Below, piece after piece: positions 36,205 to 46,217 of a stretch of DNA of 64,000 nt. The stretch spans positions 1 to 64,000 of the forward strand of contig JOAA01000009.1 in assembly GCA_000720375.1 (NCBI GenBank), in the 5' to 3' direction. Under the pieces are notes generated by a model. The model saw only the letters and a program-made list of their open reading frames with translations, was not told the origin of the DNA and made no database searches. This DNA is from Rhodococcus rhodnii. GTDB taxonomy: Bacteria; Actinomycetota; Actinomycetes; Mycobacteriales; Pseudonocardiaceae. A program made the position numbers and the translations under genes. Positions within the stretch are counted from its first letter, which is position 1. The number at the start of each line of letters is the position of its first letter.

Positions 36205-38658
36205 TTACTGCACGGCCACCGTGTCCGCTGGACGAGTCCGCAACGCCACCCATGCCGGGACCATCGTCGCGGTCATCGTCAGCAGGCCCGCGGCCGCCGA
36301 AACCGCCAGATAGATCCAAATCGGACCATACGGTACGACGGAGTCCAAGGCAGCCAGGCTGAACGGCACCAATGTCCCGGCCGAGACGATCGTGCCGAGG
36401 ATCAGACCGGCCAGGGTGATCGCCGCGCCTTCCACGCCGATCATCCGCAGCACCTGGCCACGGCGCGCGCCGGAGAGTCGCAGCAGGCCGAATTCCCTGC
36501 GCCGGTCGGAGGTCTCCACCACCAGGGTGTTGATCACCGAGATCGCCGTGTACAGGATGATCATCCCGGCCAGCAGGTAGTTGATCATCGCCTGGGTTTC
36601 CAGGTCGGCCGCGTAGGCCTCGGTCAGCGTCGAGCGGTCGGCGAGCCGGTCGTTCGGGAACCGGGCGGCGATCGCGGAAGTGTCGCCGGAAACCATGATC
36701 TGGCTGGCCACACCCGCGGAGGTGTGCTGGGCGAGGGTGGCTGCGGGCGACAGCGCGATCTCGTATCCCTGGCGGGGTTCGATCAACGCCACGACCGTGA
36801 CCCGGCTCGTCTGACCGTCGCCGTAGCGCATGGTGAGCTTGTCGCCGACGCGCAGTCCCATGGAGGACGCGTGGTCGGCAGGCAACGCGATGGTGTCACC
36901 GGACAAGTCCTTCAACGACCCCGCGACGATGGGCACTGCCGTCAATGAAGCGCCCGATGCGGTGATGCCCTGTAGTTCCAGGCCTTCGTCGCTGAGTTCC
37001 GGGTCGTACGGGGCTTCGATGAAACCCTTGCTGGTGACCCATTCCGACGCTGCCGTGACGCCGGGCAGGGACCGGACCGTGTCGACGACGTCGGGGGAGA
37101 AGCCGCCGTTGCCGGAGACCAGCACCGCGTCGGCACGCAGGTCCTGGGTGTACGCGCGCTGCGCCGACTCGGCCGAGGTCGTCTGGGTATAGATCTGCGC
37201 GAACGCGAAACCCGACGCGAGCATCACGGGGGCCACAGCGGACGCGAGTTTCACGGCACGCATACGAGTGTTGTTGGCCGCCAAGGAGCCTGGGACCTTC
37301 GTCAACGCGCGGATTGGCAGGCGCAGCAACGCCATCACAGCCTTGGTGGCACCGGGCGCGAACAGGGTGAACCCGATGGCCCAGCAGAGCACGGCCGGGC
37401 CCGCGGTGGATGCCGCGATCGGGCCGGACATCGCGGTGACCGACACGATGCCCAGCGCCAGGCCACCGGCGCAGGAGATGATGCCGAAGATCAACCGGGT
37501 CGGCGTGAGCCACTTGCGCTGAATCGCCGCCTCGGCGAGGGCTTCGGTCGGACGGGTGCGGGACGCGCGGCGCGATCCGGCCAGCGCGGCGATCACCCCG
37601 GTGAGCAGTGCCGTGCCCACGCCGATGATCGACGGGATCCAGCCCTGGTTGAACTGCACGACGGGGCTGGCCACGCCATACTCGGCCAGCCGCTCGAACA
37701 GGAACTCGCCGACCAGCGCACCGGGGAACCAGGCCGCGAGGGTGGCCAGCACCGACACGACCAGCGCTTCCATGAAGATCATCCGGCGGATCTGGCCCGG
37801 GGTCGTGCCGATCGCCCGCAGCAGGGCGATCTCCCGCTTGCGCTGCTGCACGGACACACTGAACGTGCTGGCCACGACCAGCATCGACACCATCACCGCG
37901 AACCCGCCGAACACCGCTGACAGCGTGATCAGCATTTCGCTCTGCTCTTCGGCCTTCGGGTGCTCGGCCACGCCCCGCTCGTCACCGGTCAACACCGTCA
38001 CCGCGGTCCCGAGCGCCTCCTCCAACCGCTCGCCCAGGTCAGGGGTGCCCGGTGCGGCGACGACCCCGAGTGCCATCAGTTTGCCGAGCCGCTGGGCGTC
38101 GGAGTCCGCGAAGTAGACGACCGACTGGCCGGACGTCCCGGACACCGTGAACGGCGTGATCTTGCCGCGGATCGAGATGTCCACACGGGCGCCGACCCGC
38201 GCACCCGAACTCGCTGGCACGACGACTTGCCCTTGCTGCGGAGCGGCCCCGTCCAGCCCGGCGAGCACGGCCGATGCCCAGTTGTGGCCGGTCGTAGACG
38301 TTCCCGCCAGAGAGACCGGGAACGCGACGTCCTGGACGACCCGGGCGACGCCGGGAACTGCCGACGCCTTCGCGGCGAGGCTCGAGTCGAGCGGGATGTC
38401 CTCGGTGAGCATCGAGTACTCGTAGTCGACGTCACCGTCCTCATCGGGCACATCATTGGTGGCGAGGCGGATCGACCGGTCGGCGATGATCACCGCGTCG
38501 GCTTCGGCGAGCCGCTGCGGCGGGATCGCGGTCCGGATGCCGGTCTCCATCAGGCCGCCACATGCCATCACGATCGCCGCGCCGAAGAACAACGCGATGA
38601 AAGTGGCGACGAATCCTCCCTTGCGGTAACGCAGTGTTCGTATCGTCAAGCGCAGCAT
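36205..38658 (-). CDS. ABC transporter permease, FtsX/MacB type
   Basis: An 817-residue membrane protein with the layout of large FtsX-like permeases. There is one N-terminal helix (about 14-36), a large outer domain, three helices around 250-390 (first FtsX domain), a middle pair, a second outer domain, and a final three-helix FtsX domain (about 690-810). Such permeases work with a LolD-type ATPase in lipoprotein, peptide or antibiotic efflux. No ATPase gene lies on either side, unusual because the pair is normally adjacent. ATG 38658 (MLRLTIRTLRYRKGG) is the typical start. Confidence 0.88.
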   Translation of the reverse strand: MLRLTIRTLRYRKGGFVATFIALFFGAAIVMACGGLMETGIRTAIPPQRLAEADAVIIADRSIRLATNDVPDEDGDVDYEYSMLTEDIPLDSSLAAKASAVPGVARVVQDVAFPVSLAGTSTTGHNWASAVLAGLDGAAPQQGQVVVPASSGARVGARVDISIRGKITPFTVSGTSGQSVVYFADSDAQRLGKLMALGVVAAPGTPDLGERLEEALGTAVTVLTGDERGVAEHPKAEEQSEMLITLSAVFGGFAVMVSMLVVASTFSVSVQQRKREIALLRAIGTTPGQIRRMIFMEALVVSVLATLAAWFPGALVGEFLFERLAEYGVASPVVQFNQGWIPSIIGVGTALLTGVIAALAGSRRASRTRPTEALAEAAIQRKWLTPTRLIFGIISCAGGLALGIVSVTAMSGPIAASTAGPAVLCWAIGFTLFAPGATKAVMALLRLPIRALTKVPGSLAANNTRMRAVKLASAVAPVMLASGFAFAQIYTQTTSAESAQRAYTQDLRADAVLVSGNGGFSPDVVDTVRSLPGVTAASEWVTSKGFIEAPYDPELSDEGLELQGITASGASLTAVPIVAGSLKDLSGDTIALPADHASSMGLRVGDKLTMRYGDGQTSRVTVVALIEPRQGYEIALSPAATLAQHTSAGVASQIMVSGDTSAIAARFPNDRLADRSTLTEAYAADLETQAMINYLLAGMIILYTAISVINTLVVETSDRRREFGLLRLSGARRGQVLRMIGVEGAAITLAGLILGTIVSAGTLVPFSLAALDSVVPYGPIWIYLAVSAAAGLLTMTATMVPAWVALRTRPADTVAVQ

Positions 38659-38723
38659 GATCGGTCCGTCCCCAATTTCTCAGCCGATTGTTTGTGGCTC
38701 GACGCTATTGCTGCGGACCGTGC

Positions 38724-38796
38724 CCGACCCATGGTGCAGAACTGCCGATTCCTGGTGGGGTTAGCCCCACCACAACAGCCGAGGGGGATGGGTCGG
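38724..38796. other. Nested stem-loops between the permease and fabG
   Basis: An outer 9-bp stem, CCGACCCAT (38724-38732) with ATGGGTCGG (38788-38796), encloses GCAG/CTGC (38736-38745) and an 8-bp stem, TGGTGGGG with CCCCACCA (38753-38772). The fold could form in either strand's transcript. It may be a structured leader of fabG or of the permease. Confidence 0.45.
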
Positions 38797-38859
38797 ACCA
38801 GCTAGTAGGCCGCTAGCCTGTGGCGCGAGCACGCGTCGGGGCATCTCGAGGAGTTGAGG

Positions 38860-39564
38860 GTGGCACGGTCGGTTTTGGTCACAGGTGGTAACCGCGGTAT
38901 CGGTCTGGCGATCGCCAGGGCATTCGCGGACCAGGGCGACAATGTCGCGGTCACGCACCGCGGCTCGGAAACGCCGGAGGGATTGCTCGGCGTCAAATGC
39001 GACGTGACCGACGCCGAACAGGTCGACGCCGCGTTCACCGAGATCGAGGACAAGCAGGGCCCGGTCGAGATCCTGGTGTCCAACGCGGGCATCACCGACG
39101 ACACCCTGCTGCTGCGGATGTCCGAGGAGCAGTTCAGCCGCGTCCTGGACGCGAACCTGACCGGCGCGTTCCGGGTCACCAAGCGCGCCACTCGCGGCAT
39201 GCTGCGCAAGCGCTGGGGGCGTCTGATCTTCATCTCGTCGGTCGTCGGCCTGACCGGCAGTGCGGGCCAGGCGAACTACGCGGCCAGCAAGGCCGGTCTC
39301 GTCGGCTTCTCCCGTTCGCTCGCTCGCGAGCTGGGCAGCCGCAACATCACGTCGAACGTGATCACGCCGGGCTTCGTGGCCACCGAGATGACCGCCGTGT
39401 TGCCGGAGGAGCGCAAGCAGGAGATCCTCGGCCAGGTTCCGCTTGGCCGGTACGCCGACACCTCGGAGATCGCCTCCGCCGTCACGTTCCTCGCCTCGGA
39501 TTCCGCCTCGTACATCACCGGCGCGGTACTGCCGGTCGACGGCGGCCTCGGCATGGGCCACTGA
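38860..39564 (+). CDS. fabG: 3-oxoacyl-ACP reductase FabG (FabG1/MabA-like)
   Basis: A 234-residue NADPH-dependent reductase of fatty-acid elongation (type II FAS). TGGNRGIG is the cofactor motif (residues 8-15), NAG appears near 77, Ser in FISSVVG and the YAASK catalytic pair near 142-146. The protein ends DGGLGMGH, as mycobacterial MabA does. GTG 38860 was chosen from GAGGAG (38848-38853); a TTG at 38854 lies inside that site. A small inverted repeat (GCTAG...CTAGC, 38801-38817) and a -10-like TAGCCT lie upstream. It is followed by inhA in an operon, as in mycobacteria. Confidence 0.94.
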   Translation: MARSVLVTGGNRGIGLAIARAFADQGDNVAVTHRGSETPEGLLGVKCDVTDAEQVDAAFTEIEDKQGPVEILVSNAGITDDTLLLRMSEEQFSRVLDANLTGAFRVTKRATRGMLRKRWGRLIFISSVVGLTGSAGQANYAASKAGLVGFSRSLARELGSRNITSNVITPGFVATEMTAVLPEERKQEILGQVPLGRYADTSEIASAVTFLASDSASYITGAVLPVDGGLGMGH

Positions 39565-39586
39565 AACACTAGGGAGAGTAGAGAAA

Positions 39587-40354
39587 GTGACCGGTTTGCT
39601 CGAAGGCAAGCGGCTGCTGATCACGGGCGTGATCACGGACGCCTCCATCGCGTTCCACGTGGCCCGTATCGCGCAGGAGCAGGGCGCCGAGGTGGTGCTC
39701 ACCGGGTTCGGCAGGCTCAGCCTGGTCCAGCGGATCGCCCAGCGGCTGCCCAAGCCCGCGCCGGTGATCGAGCTGGACGTGACCAACCAGGAACACCTGG
39801 ACTCCTTGGCGGGCAAGGTTTCCGAGCACGTCGACGGCCTCGACGGCGTGGTGCACTCGATCGCGTTCGCGCCCGCGTCCTGCCTGGGCAACCCGTTCCT
39901 GGAGGCGCCGTGGGAGGACGTGTCCACGGCCGTGCAGGTGTCGGCGTACTCGTTCATGTCGCTGGCCAAGGCCGTGCTGCCGCTGTTGTCCGAGGGCTCG
40001 TCGATCGTGGGCATGGACTTCGACGCCCGCCAGGCGTGGCCCGCGTACAACTGGATGGGCGTCGCCAAGGCCGGCCTTGAGTCCGTGACCCGCTACCTGG
40101 CCCGTGAGCTGGGACCGCAGCACGTGCGGGTGAACCTGGTCGCCGCGGGCCCGGTGCGCACGATGGCCGCCAAGTCGATCCCGGGCTTCAAGGACCTGGA
40201 AGACCAGTGGACCACGCGCGCGCCACTGGGCTGGAAGCTCGACGACGCCGAGCCGGTCGGCAAGTCCGTGTGCGCGTTGTTGTCGGATTGGCTGCCCGCC
40301 ACGACTGGCTCAATGGTCATGGTTGACGGAGGATTCCACGCTGTGGGGATGTGA
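39587..40354 (+). CDS. inhA: Enoyl-ACP reductase InhA/FabI
   Basis: A 255-residue NADH-dependent enoyl-acyl carrier protein reductase, the last step of the elongation cycle. It starts [17 protein letters not shown], close to mycobacterial InhA. Other landmarks are GMDFDA and the catalytic Tyr/Lys in YNWMGVAK. It ends [13 protein letters not shown] 39587 is 22 bases after fabG. It is the target class of isoniazid and triclosan; context suggests ordinary fatty-acid synthesis here, as no mycolate-specific genes are seen in the window. Confidence 0.95.
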   Translation: MTGLLEGKRLLITGVITDASIAFHVARIAQEQGAEVVLTGFGRLSLVQRIAQRLPKPAPVIELDVTNQEHLDSLAGKVSEHVDGLDGVVHSIAFAPASCLGNPFLEAPWEDVSTAVQVSAYSFMSLAKAVLPLLSEGSSIVGMDFDARQAWPAYNWMGVAKAGLESVTRYLARELGPQHVRVNLVAAGPVRTMAAKSIPGFKDLEDQWTTRAPLGWKLDDAEPVGKSVCALLSDWLPATTGSMVMVDGGFHAVGM

Positions 40355-40392
40355 TCTCCGCTGGGATGTGACTTCATCGCCCGGGAGGACGC

Positions 40393-41964
40393 ATGTTAGG
40401 GCTTGAGCTTGTCGTCATTCTCGGAATCACGGTTCTGACCTGCAGTGTCGCGGCGCGGCGGCTTCGAGTCGCCGCGCCCGTGCTGCTTCTGGGCACAGGC
40501 GTGGCACTGGGCTTCATCCCGTTGCTGCGTGATGTGGAGCTGCCGTCCGAGGTCATGCTGCTGCTCTTCCTGCCCGCGTTGCTGTACTGGGAAAGCCTGA
40601 CCACGTCGCTACGGGAGATCCGGCGCTACACGCGTGCGGTCATCCTGACGAGCACGCTGCTCGTCATCGCCACAGCGGCGGGCGTGGCCGTCGTCGCCCA
40701 TGCCTTCGGAATGGAGTGGGGCCCGGCGTGGGTGCTGGGCGCGGCATTGGCGCCGACCGACGCGACAGCGGTCGCCGTCTTCGCGCGCGGCCTGCCCGCG
40801 CGCAGCATGACATTGCTGCGTGCGGAAAGCCTGATCAACGACGGCACCGCGCTGGTGATCTTCGGTGTCGCGGTGAGCGTGACCGCGGGCGGGGAGACGT
40901 TCAGCTTCGGCAACGTGTCCTGGCTGTTCGTGCTGTCCTTCGGCGGCGGTGCACTGGCCGGCGTGGCCACCGCGTGGCTGGCCGTCCAGGTGCGCAAGCG
41001 GCTGGACAACCCGTTGCACGAGAACACTCTGAGCGTTCTGACGCCGTTCGTCGCGTTCCTGCTCGCCGAAGTGGTGCACGCTTCCGGCGTGCTCGCGGTC
41101 GTCGTGTGTGGACTGATCCTCAGCCAGATCGGGCCGCGTCTTGTCCGCGCGGACACCCGCACCCAGAACTCGGCTTTCTGGAGCCTGTCGACGTTCCTGC
41201 TCAACGGTGCGCTGTTCGTGCTCGTCGGCCTGCAGGCCAACACGGCGGCCCGCGACCTCAGCTCGACCGGTGTGCTGAGCGGACTCGCGTTGGTGGGCTT
41301 GATCTCCGTCGCCATCATCGGGGTCAGGCTGTTGTGGCTGTTCACGACCCCGTACATCATCCGGGCCCTGGATCGGCGGCCGCAGCAGCGACAGCTGCGG
41401 TCAAGTGCGAGGAGCCGGCTGGTCAACGGGCTGTGCGGATTCCGGGGCGCGGTGTCGATGGCGGCCGCGCTGGCCGTCCCCGAAGGATTCCCCGGCCGTG
41501 ACCTGATCGTCTTCGTCACGGCAGGCGTCATCATCGTCACGCTCGTGGGGCAGGGCCTGCTCCTCGCGCCCGTGGTGCACTGGGCGCACCTGCCCGAGGA
41601 CACCCAGTTCGACGAGGAACGCGCGATGGCGATCCTCACGTCGGCCGAAGCGGCCTTCGAGGCCATGCCGAAGATCGCCGCGGAACTGGGCACCGACCCG
41701 TTGATCATCGAACGGACCCGGCGCGAGTACGAGAAACGCCTGAAACTGTTGCGCCAGGGCGACGCCGAGGACGACGAGGACCATCCGTACCGGCGACTGG
41801 AGAACGACTACCAGGCGTTGCGGCTGGCGATGATCGCCCACAAGCGGACGACCATCGTGCGGCTGCGCGACGAGCGGCAGATCGACGACACCGTGCTGCG
41901 CAACATCCAGACCCAGCTGGATCTCGAGGAGCTCAGGCTGTCCCGCCGTGAGGTCGCCGAGTGA
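40393..41964 (+). CDS. CPA1-family Na+/H+ antiporter (NhaP-like)
   Basis: A 523-residue antiporter with about 12 membrane helices in the first 400 residues. [11 protein letters not shown] (about 117-127) and [14 protein letters not shown] (about 143-156) are the ion-binding and coupling motifs of the CPA1 family. A charged C-terminal tail of about 110 residues is cytoplasmic and probably regulatory. GGGAGG precedes ATG 40393. It is inserted between inhA and hemH, which are adjacent in mycobacteria. Its stop lies 20 bases before the hemH start. Confidence 0.92.
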   Translation: MLGLELVVILGITVLTCSVAARRLRVAAPVLLLGTGVALGFIPLLRDVELPSEVMLLLFLPALLYWESLTTSLREIRRYTRAVILTSTLLVIATAAGVAVVAHAFGMEWGPAWVLGAALAPTDATAVAVFARGLPARSMTLLRAESLINDGTALVIFGVAVSVTAGGETFSFGNVSWLFVLSFGGGALAGVATAWLAVQVRKRLDNPLHENTLSVLTPFVAFLLAEVVHASGVLAVVVCGLILSQIGPRLVRADTRTQNSAFWSLSTFLLNGALFVLVGLQANTAARDLSSTGVLSGLALVGLISVAIIGVRLLWLFTTPYIIRALDRRPQQRQLRSSARSRLVNGLCGFRGAVSMAAALAVPEGFPGRDLIVFVTAGVIIVTLVGQGLLLAPVVHWAHLPEDTQFDEERAMAILTSAEAAFEAMPKIAAELGTDPLIIERTRREYEKRLKLLRQGDAEDDEDHPYRRLENDYQALRLAMIAHKRTTIVRLRDERQIDDTVLRNIQTQLDLEELRLSRREVAE

Positions 41965-41984
41965 CATTGGGCAGGATGGAGGGC

Positions 41985-43028
41985 GTGAGTTTCGACGCGC
42001 TGCTGTGGCTGTCGTTCGGCGGACCGGAAGGACCAGCCGACGTCCGGCCATTCCTGGAGAACGTGACGCGAGGCCGGGGCGTGCCGCCGGAGCGGCTCGA
42101 CGAGGTGGAGCAGCACTACCAGCACTTCGGCGGGGTCTCGCCGATCAACCGGCTCAACCGCGAGGCGATCGCCGCGGTCGAGGCCGAGCTGGCCGGGCAG
42201 GGCGTGAAGCTGCCGGTGTACTTCGGCAACCGCAACTGGCACCCGATGGCCGAGGACACCCTCGGCAAGATGCTCGCCGACGGCGTGCAGCGCGCCCTGG
42301 TCTTCCCGACCAGTGCTTACGGCGGGTACTCGGCGTGCCGTCAGTACGACGAGGACATCGAACGCGCCCGTGCCGCGGTCGGGCCGCAAGCCCCGGAACT
42401 GGTGAAGCTGCGGCAGTTCTTCGACCACCCGCTGTTCATCGAGTCCTTCGCCGACGCGGTTCGCGCGGCATTGGCGACCTTGCCGGAGGGCGCCCGGCTC
42501 GTGTTCACCGCGCACTCGGTGCCGATCTCAGCCGACAAGGCCGCGGGCCCGCCCTCGGAGGGCGGTGGCCGGTACTCCAAGCAGGTCGCCGAAGCCTCCC
42601 GGCTGGTCGCCGACGCCGTCGGGGTGACGGAGTACGACGTGGTGTGGCAGTCGCGGTCCGGCCCGCCGCGGATCCCGTGGCTGGATCCGGACATTGTGGA
42701 CCATATTGAGGCATTGCACTCGCAGGGCGTCACGGCGGTCGCGGTGTGCCCGATCGGGTTTGTCAGCGATCACCTCGAGGTGATCTGGGACCTGGACAAC
42801 GAAGCCGCCGAGAAGGCGGGGGAGTTGGGGATGGCCTTCGCCCGCGTGGCCACGCCCAACAGCGACCCGCGCTTCGCACAGCTGGTCGTCGAGCTGGTCC
42901 GTGAGCACGTCGAAGGCATCGAGCCCCGCAAGCTGTCGGACTTCCCGGCCGCAGGCTGCACGGTCAACGGCGCGCCGTGCGCACCGCTGTGCTGCGAGCC
43001 AGCCAAACGCCCAGGTAAACCCTCGTGA
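41985..43028 (+). CDS. hemH: Ferrochelatase (coproporphyrin type)
   Basis: A 347-residue ferrochelatase that inserts Fe2+ into the porphyrin ring in late haem synthesis; actinobacterial enzymes use coproporphyrin III. Landmarks are [12 protein letters not shown] at the start, FTAHSVP (about 180, metal-site His) and [17 protein letters not shown] with the catalytic Glu. The C-terminus holds [15 protein letters not shown], the cysteines that hold a [2Fe-2S] cluster in mycobacterial relatives. GTG 41985 aligns with the family start; an in-frame GTG at 41961 overlaps the antiporter stop and is an alternative. The stop codon lies within a perfect palindrome. Confidence 0.95.
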   Translation: MSFDALLWLSFGGPEGPADVRPFLENVTRGRGVPPERLDEVEQHYQHFGGVSPINRLNREAIAAVEAELAGQGVKLPVYFGNRNWHPMAEDTLGKMLADGVQRALVFPTSAYGGYSACRQYDEDIERARAAVGPQAPELVKLRQFFDHPLFIESFADAVRAALATLPEGARLVFTAHSVPISADKAAGPPSEGGGRYSKQVAEASRLVADAVGVTEYDVVWQSRSGPPRIPWLDPDIVDHIEALHSQGVTAVAVCPIGFVSDHLEVIWDLDNEAAEKAGELGMAFARVATPNSDPRFAQLVVELVREHVEGIEPRKLSDFPAAGCTVNGAPCAPLCCEPAKRPGKPS

Positions 43029-43069
43029 GTGTTTAGGCCGGTTAGAACCGGCCTAAACACTCACGAGGG
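43020..43069. terminator. 24-bp perfect palindromic terminator containing both stop codons
   Basis: Two exact 24-bp arms (43020-43043 and 43046-43069) are separated by AG. The left arm contains the hemH stop (43026-43028) and the right arm the stop of the convergent gene (43061-43063), so both proteins end in Pro-Ser encoded by the same sequence. No U-run. Confidence 0.85.
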
Positions 43070-43456
43070 GTGAGCTGGGGTTTTGTCGAGGAACCAGTAG
43101 TAGCTCGATGAGTTGCCATGCCCGAGCAGGGCCCGCATGAACACCGGGCCTTCCTCGGGTTTGACCATGCGTCTTTCCCGGTCGAAGCTCGCGCCTTCCT
43201 TCATGAAGCGCTTCACGGCGTCGGCGCTGTCGTGGTCGAACACGGTCGCCGTCACGCCTTCCTCCGCGCTCCAGCGGAACTCGGCCAGCGGGCGGAGCGG
43301 CGCGCCTCGTTCACGGCCCCAGGTGCAGTAGACCACTCGGGTGGGGTTGTAGTCGGGCGGCAGGTTGTTCAGCTTCCGCGCGTCGCGGCCGTTGCCTTCG
43401 ATGGACTCGATTTTCTTGGCCTGTAGTGCCTGTTCGGCCTCGCTTGGCTGCCACAT
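43061..43456 (-). CDS. Hypothetical protein, 131 residues
   Basis: A small soluble protein without signal peptide or membrane segment. It has an acidic/basic N-terminal third (SEAEQALQAKKIESIEGNGR), an aromatic middle (NPTRVVYCTWGRERG), and a C-terminal part including PVFMRALLGHGNSSSYYWFLD. I recognise no family. Codon use is like its neighbours. It is convergent with hemH and ends in the shared palindromic terminator. Confidence 0.7.
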   Translation of the reverse strand: MWQPSEAEQALQAKKIESIEGNGRDARKLNNLPPDYNPTRVVYCTWGRERGAPLRPLAEFRWSAEEGVTATVFDHDSADAVKRFMKEGASFDRERRMVKPEEGPVFMRALLGHGNSSSYYWFLDKTPAHPS

Positions 43457-43545
43457 CAGGTCACCGTAACCCCGGGGTCCGACGTTTCGCTCCGGTTACC
43501 GCTCTTGACCGCCACCTGCTGGGTGACTACCGTCACCACAAATCG

Positions 43546-43562
43546 TCTGGGAAGTTACCAGA
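43546..43562. promoter_or_regulatory. Candidate operator of the ROK regulator
   Basis: TCTGG (43546-43550) and CCAGA (43558-43562), 7 bases apart, lie 28 bases upstream of the ROK start; GGTGAC/GTCACC (43522-43537) is a second inverted repeat further left. Confidence 0.35.
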
Positions 43563-43590
43563 TTAATTTGACCCTAAACCGGGAGCCGAG

Positions 43591-44853
43591 TTGAGAGCCG
43601 GGAGTCCGCGGCTACTGCGCGAGATCAACGATCGCGCGGCCATCGACGCGCTGCTGCGCGACGGCCCGCTGACGCGATCCGAGCTGGAGTACGCGATCGG
43701 TCTGTCCAAGCCGGCCACCGCGCAGCTGCTTGCCCGCCTTGAGGAAGAGGGCGTCGTGGTGCGCGAAGGCCTGCGTGGCGGCGGCCGGGGCCCGCGAGCT
43801 CAGCTGTGGGCCGTGAAGGGCGCGGTCGCGCACGTCGCGGCGATCGACCTGACGCCACGTGGTGTGGACATCGCGATCGCCGACATCTCCGGCGCGGTGC
43901 TGACCGAGTACCGGCAAGCCATGCCGCCGAGAGGGACATCCGACGAGGTCTTGAACAATTTCCGGCAGGCCACGGCCTCGGCGTGTGCGGCAGCCGGGTT
44001 GACACTCAAGAACTTGCGGCACGTCGTGGTCGGCACGCCGGGCGCGATCAACCCGCGCACCGGGCACCTGTGGTTCGCCCCGCACCTGCCCGGCTGGGAA
44101 GGCTTCGACATGCCCGGCCGGATCGGCGCCGAACTCGGCGTCCCGGTCACCATCGAGAACGACGTCAACCTGGTGGCGCTGGAGGAGATGATCGCCGGGC
44201 AGGCGACCGCGGCGCGCAGCTTCGTGATGGTGTGGCTGGATCACGGCATCGGTGGCGCGATCGTGGTCGACCGCAAGCTCCTGCGCGGCGCGACCGGTGG
44301 TGCCGGCGAGATCGACTGGATGCACGTGCCGGACCGCGCGTCCGTCGACACCGGGATTCCAGCGACGGGAACGAGGTTCGGCGATCTGGTCAGCTCGCCG
44401 AACGTGGTGAAGCTGGCCAAGGCGTACGGGATCGCAGCACGCAACGGCTGGACAGCCGTGACCAAGGCCGTCGCGATGACGGCCGGGAAAGAGATTTCCG
44501 AGCAGCGGCAAGGGGAGCAGTTCCTGACCGACCTGGCGCGCCGGGTCGCCACCGGAGTAGCCGGCGTGGTCAGTGTGGTGGACCCGGAACTGGTGCTGCT
44601 GTGCGGGAAGACCGGCTTGGCAGGCGGGGAGACGCTGTGCCGGTTGATCAGCGCTGAGCTGCGGGACATGGTCGTGCCCCGCACTCCGGTGGCGTTCAGC
44701 GCGCTCGCCGGCAATGCCGTGCGGGCGGGCGCGTTGCACTCCGCCCTCGCCGTGGTCCGTGAGCAGGTTTTCGGGCTGACCGGCGACGTTACCGAACCAT
44801 CTCGCCGGCTGGACGCCAGTGGCGATGGCGACGGCGTCCAAATAGTTACCTAG
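43591..44853 (+). CDS. ROK-family transcriptional regulator
   Basis: A 420-residue regulator. The N-terminal winged helix (about 10-65) has LTRSELEYAIGLSKPATAQLL, followed by a ROK sugar-kinase-like domain (about 85-400) with AIDLTPRGVDIAI and ENDVNLVALEE. The zinc-binding cysteine signature CxCGxxGC usual near the active site is missing, so it probably senses a sugar without phosphorylating it. TTG 43591 follows GGGAG. It lies 16 bases before a sugar ABC operon and is the likely regulator of that operon. Confidence 0.88.
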   Translation: MRAGSPRLLREINDRAAIDALLRDGPLTRSELEYAIGLSKPATAQLLARLEEEGVVVREGLRGGGRGPRAQLWAVKGAVAHVAAIDLTPRGVDIAIADISGAVLTEYRQAMPPRGTSDEVLNNFRQATASACAAAGLTLKNLRHVVVGTPGAINPRTGHLWFAPHLPGWEGFDMPGRIGAELGVPVTIENDVNLVALEEMIAGQATAARSFVMVWLDHGIGGAIVVDRKLLRGATGGAGEIDWMHVPDRASVDTGIPATGTRFGDLVSSPNVVKLAKAYGIAARNGWTAVTKAVAMTAGKEISEQRQGEQFLTDLARRVATGVAGVVSVVDPELVLLCGKTGLAGGETLCRLISAELRDMVVPRTPVAFSALAGNAVRAGALHSALAVVREQVFGLTGDVTEPSRRLDASGDGDGVQIVT

Positions 44854-44869
44854 GTCCCCAGGAGGGCAA

Positions 44870-46210
44870 ATGCGCAAGGCCCCCATGCGAGTGGTGCTGG
44901 CTTCGGCGGCGTTACTCGTCGCGTCGTGTTCCGGTGCGGCAGGCGGTGGTGGCGGTGGCGGCGAGCCAGGAGCCGCGCCCGCAGCGGACGCGAACCTGAC
45001 GCTCGTGGTCTACAGCAAGTTCACCGACCGGGAGGAGAAGGCGGTCACCGCGGCCCTCCAGTCGTTCAACAAGAAGTTCCCGAACATCAAGATCGACCAC
45101 CGCGGCAACCAGGACGACGACAAGCTGACCCAGTCGATCCAGAGCGGCTCGCCGCCCGACGTCGCGATCTCGTTCTTCTCCGACAACCTGGGCAACTGGT
45201 GCCACAGCGGGGCTTTCCAGGACATGAACCCGTACGTCCAGCGCGACAAGATCGACCTGAACGTGCTGCCCAAGCAGGTCCGGGACTACACCGAGTACAA
45301 CGGCAAGCGGTGCTCGATGCCGTTCCTCGCCGACGTGTACGGCTTCTACTACAACAAGGACCTGCTGGGGCAGGCCGGATACACCGCGCCGCCGAAGACC
45401 ACGACCGAACTGCTCGAGTACGCCAAGAAGACGACCAAGTTCGCCGCGGACGGCTCGATCGAGGTGGCCGGCTTCATCCCGTCGATGCCGTTCTACGCCA
45501 ACGAAGCGCAGATCTGGGCGCCGATGTGGGGCGCGAAGTACCTGTCCGGCCCGGACGGCAAGTCCGCGATAGCGTCCAGTCCTGAGTGGAAAGAGCTCTT
45601 CGACTTCCAGAAGCAGCTGGTGGACTTCTACGGCCGGGACAAGCTGGAGCGGTTCAAGGCCGGCCTCGGTGACCAGTACTCGCCGGACAACGCCTTCCAC
45701 AAGGGCAAGATCGCGATGATGTTCGACGGTGAGTACCGCAACGCGTTCCTCGCCGACACCGCGCCGGACGTCAAGTACGGCACCGCGCCGCCGCCCGTGT
45801 CACCGAACCGCCTCGACGCCTACGGCGGCGGGTACTCCACCGGCACGATCATCGGCATTCCCAAGGGGGTCAAGAACCCCGGCGCCTCATGGGAACTGAT
45901 CAAGCACGTAACGCTGGACACCGACACCCTGGTCGAGCTGTCCAACCAGATCAAGAACCTGCCGAGCACCACGGATTCGTTGAAGTCGCCGAACCTCAAG
46001 GTCAACGAGCAGTTCAAGACGTTCCTCGACATGTACGGCAGCGGCAAGCTGCAGTCCAACCCGGCATCGCCGGTCAACGCGGCCGCGATCAAGATCGTCA
46101 ACGACTTCGCCTCGCGGTGGATCGCCGGTCAGGAGCCCGACCTGGCCGCCGGTCTGGCGAAGGTCGACGCGCAGATCAACGACGAGCTGGCACAGAAGTT
46201 GGGCAAGTAG
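44870..46210 (+). CDS. Sugar ABC transporter substrate-binding lipoprotein
   Basis: A 446-residue family 1 extracellular solute-binding protein. The signal and lipobox are ASAALLVASC (Cys about 20), followed by a Gly-rich linker, then a type II binding fold with PPDVAISFFSDN and FLADVYGFYYNKDLL. AGGAGG lies six bases before ATG 44870. It should deliver an oligosaccharide or disaccharide to the two permeases encoded next. The sugar is not readable, but the GH4 enzyme downstream suggests a beta-glucoside or related disaccharide. Confidence 0.92.
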   Translation: MRKAPMRVVLASAALLVASCSGAAGGGGGGGEPGAAPAADANLTLVVYSKFTDREEKAVTAALQSFNKKFPNIKIDHRGNQDDDKLTQSIQSGSPPDVAISFFSDNLGNWCHSGAFQDMNPYVQRDKIDLNVLPKQVRDYTEYNGKRCSMPFLADVYGFYYNKDLLGQAGYTAPPKTTTELLEYAKKTTKFAADGSIEVAGFIPSMPFYANEAQIWAPMWGAKYLSGPDGKSAIASSPEWKELFDFQKQLVDFYGRDKLERFKAGLGDQYSPDNAFHKGKIAMMFDGEYRNAFLADTAPDVKYGTAPPPVSPNRLDAYGGGYSTGTIIGIPKGVKNPGASWELIKHVTLDTDTLVELSNQIKNLPSTTDSLKSPNLKVNEQFKTFLDMYGSGKLQSNPASPVNAAAIKIVNDFASRWIAGQEPDLAAGLAKVDAQINDELAQKLGK

Positions 46211-46217
46211 GCAGGAG

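Noticed and set aside
38724..38803. tRNA-like cloverleaf ending in ACCA
   Set aside because: There is no T-arm with GGTTCGA, no proper anticodon arm, and the outer stem is 9 bp; it is a nested hairpin, not a tRNA.
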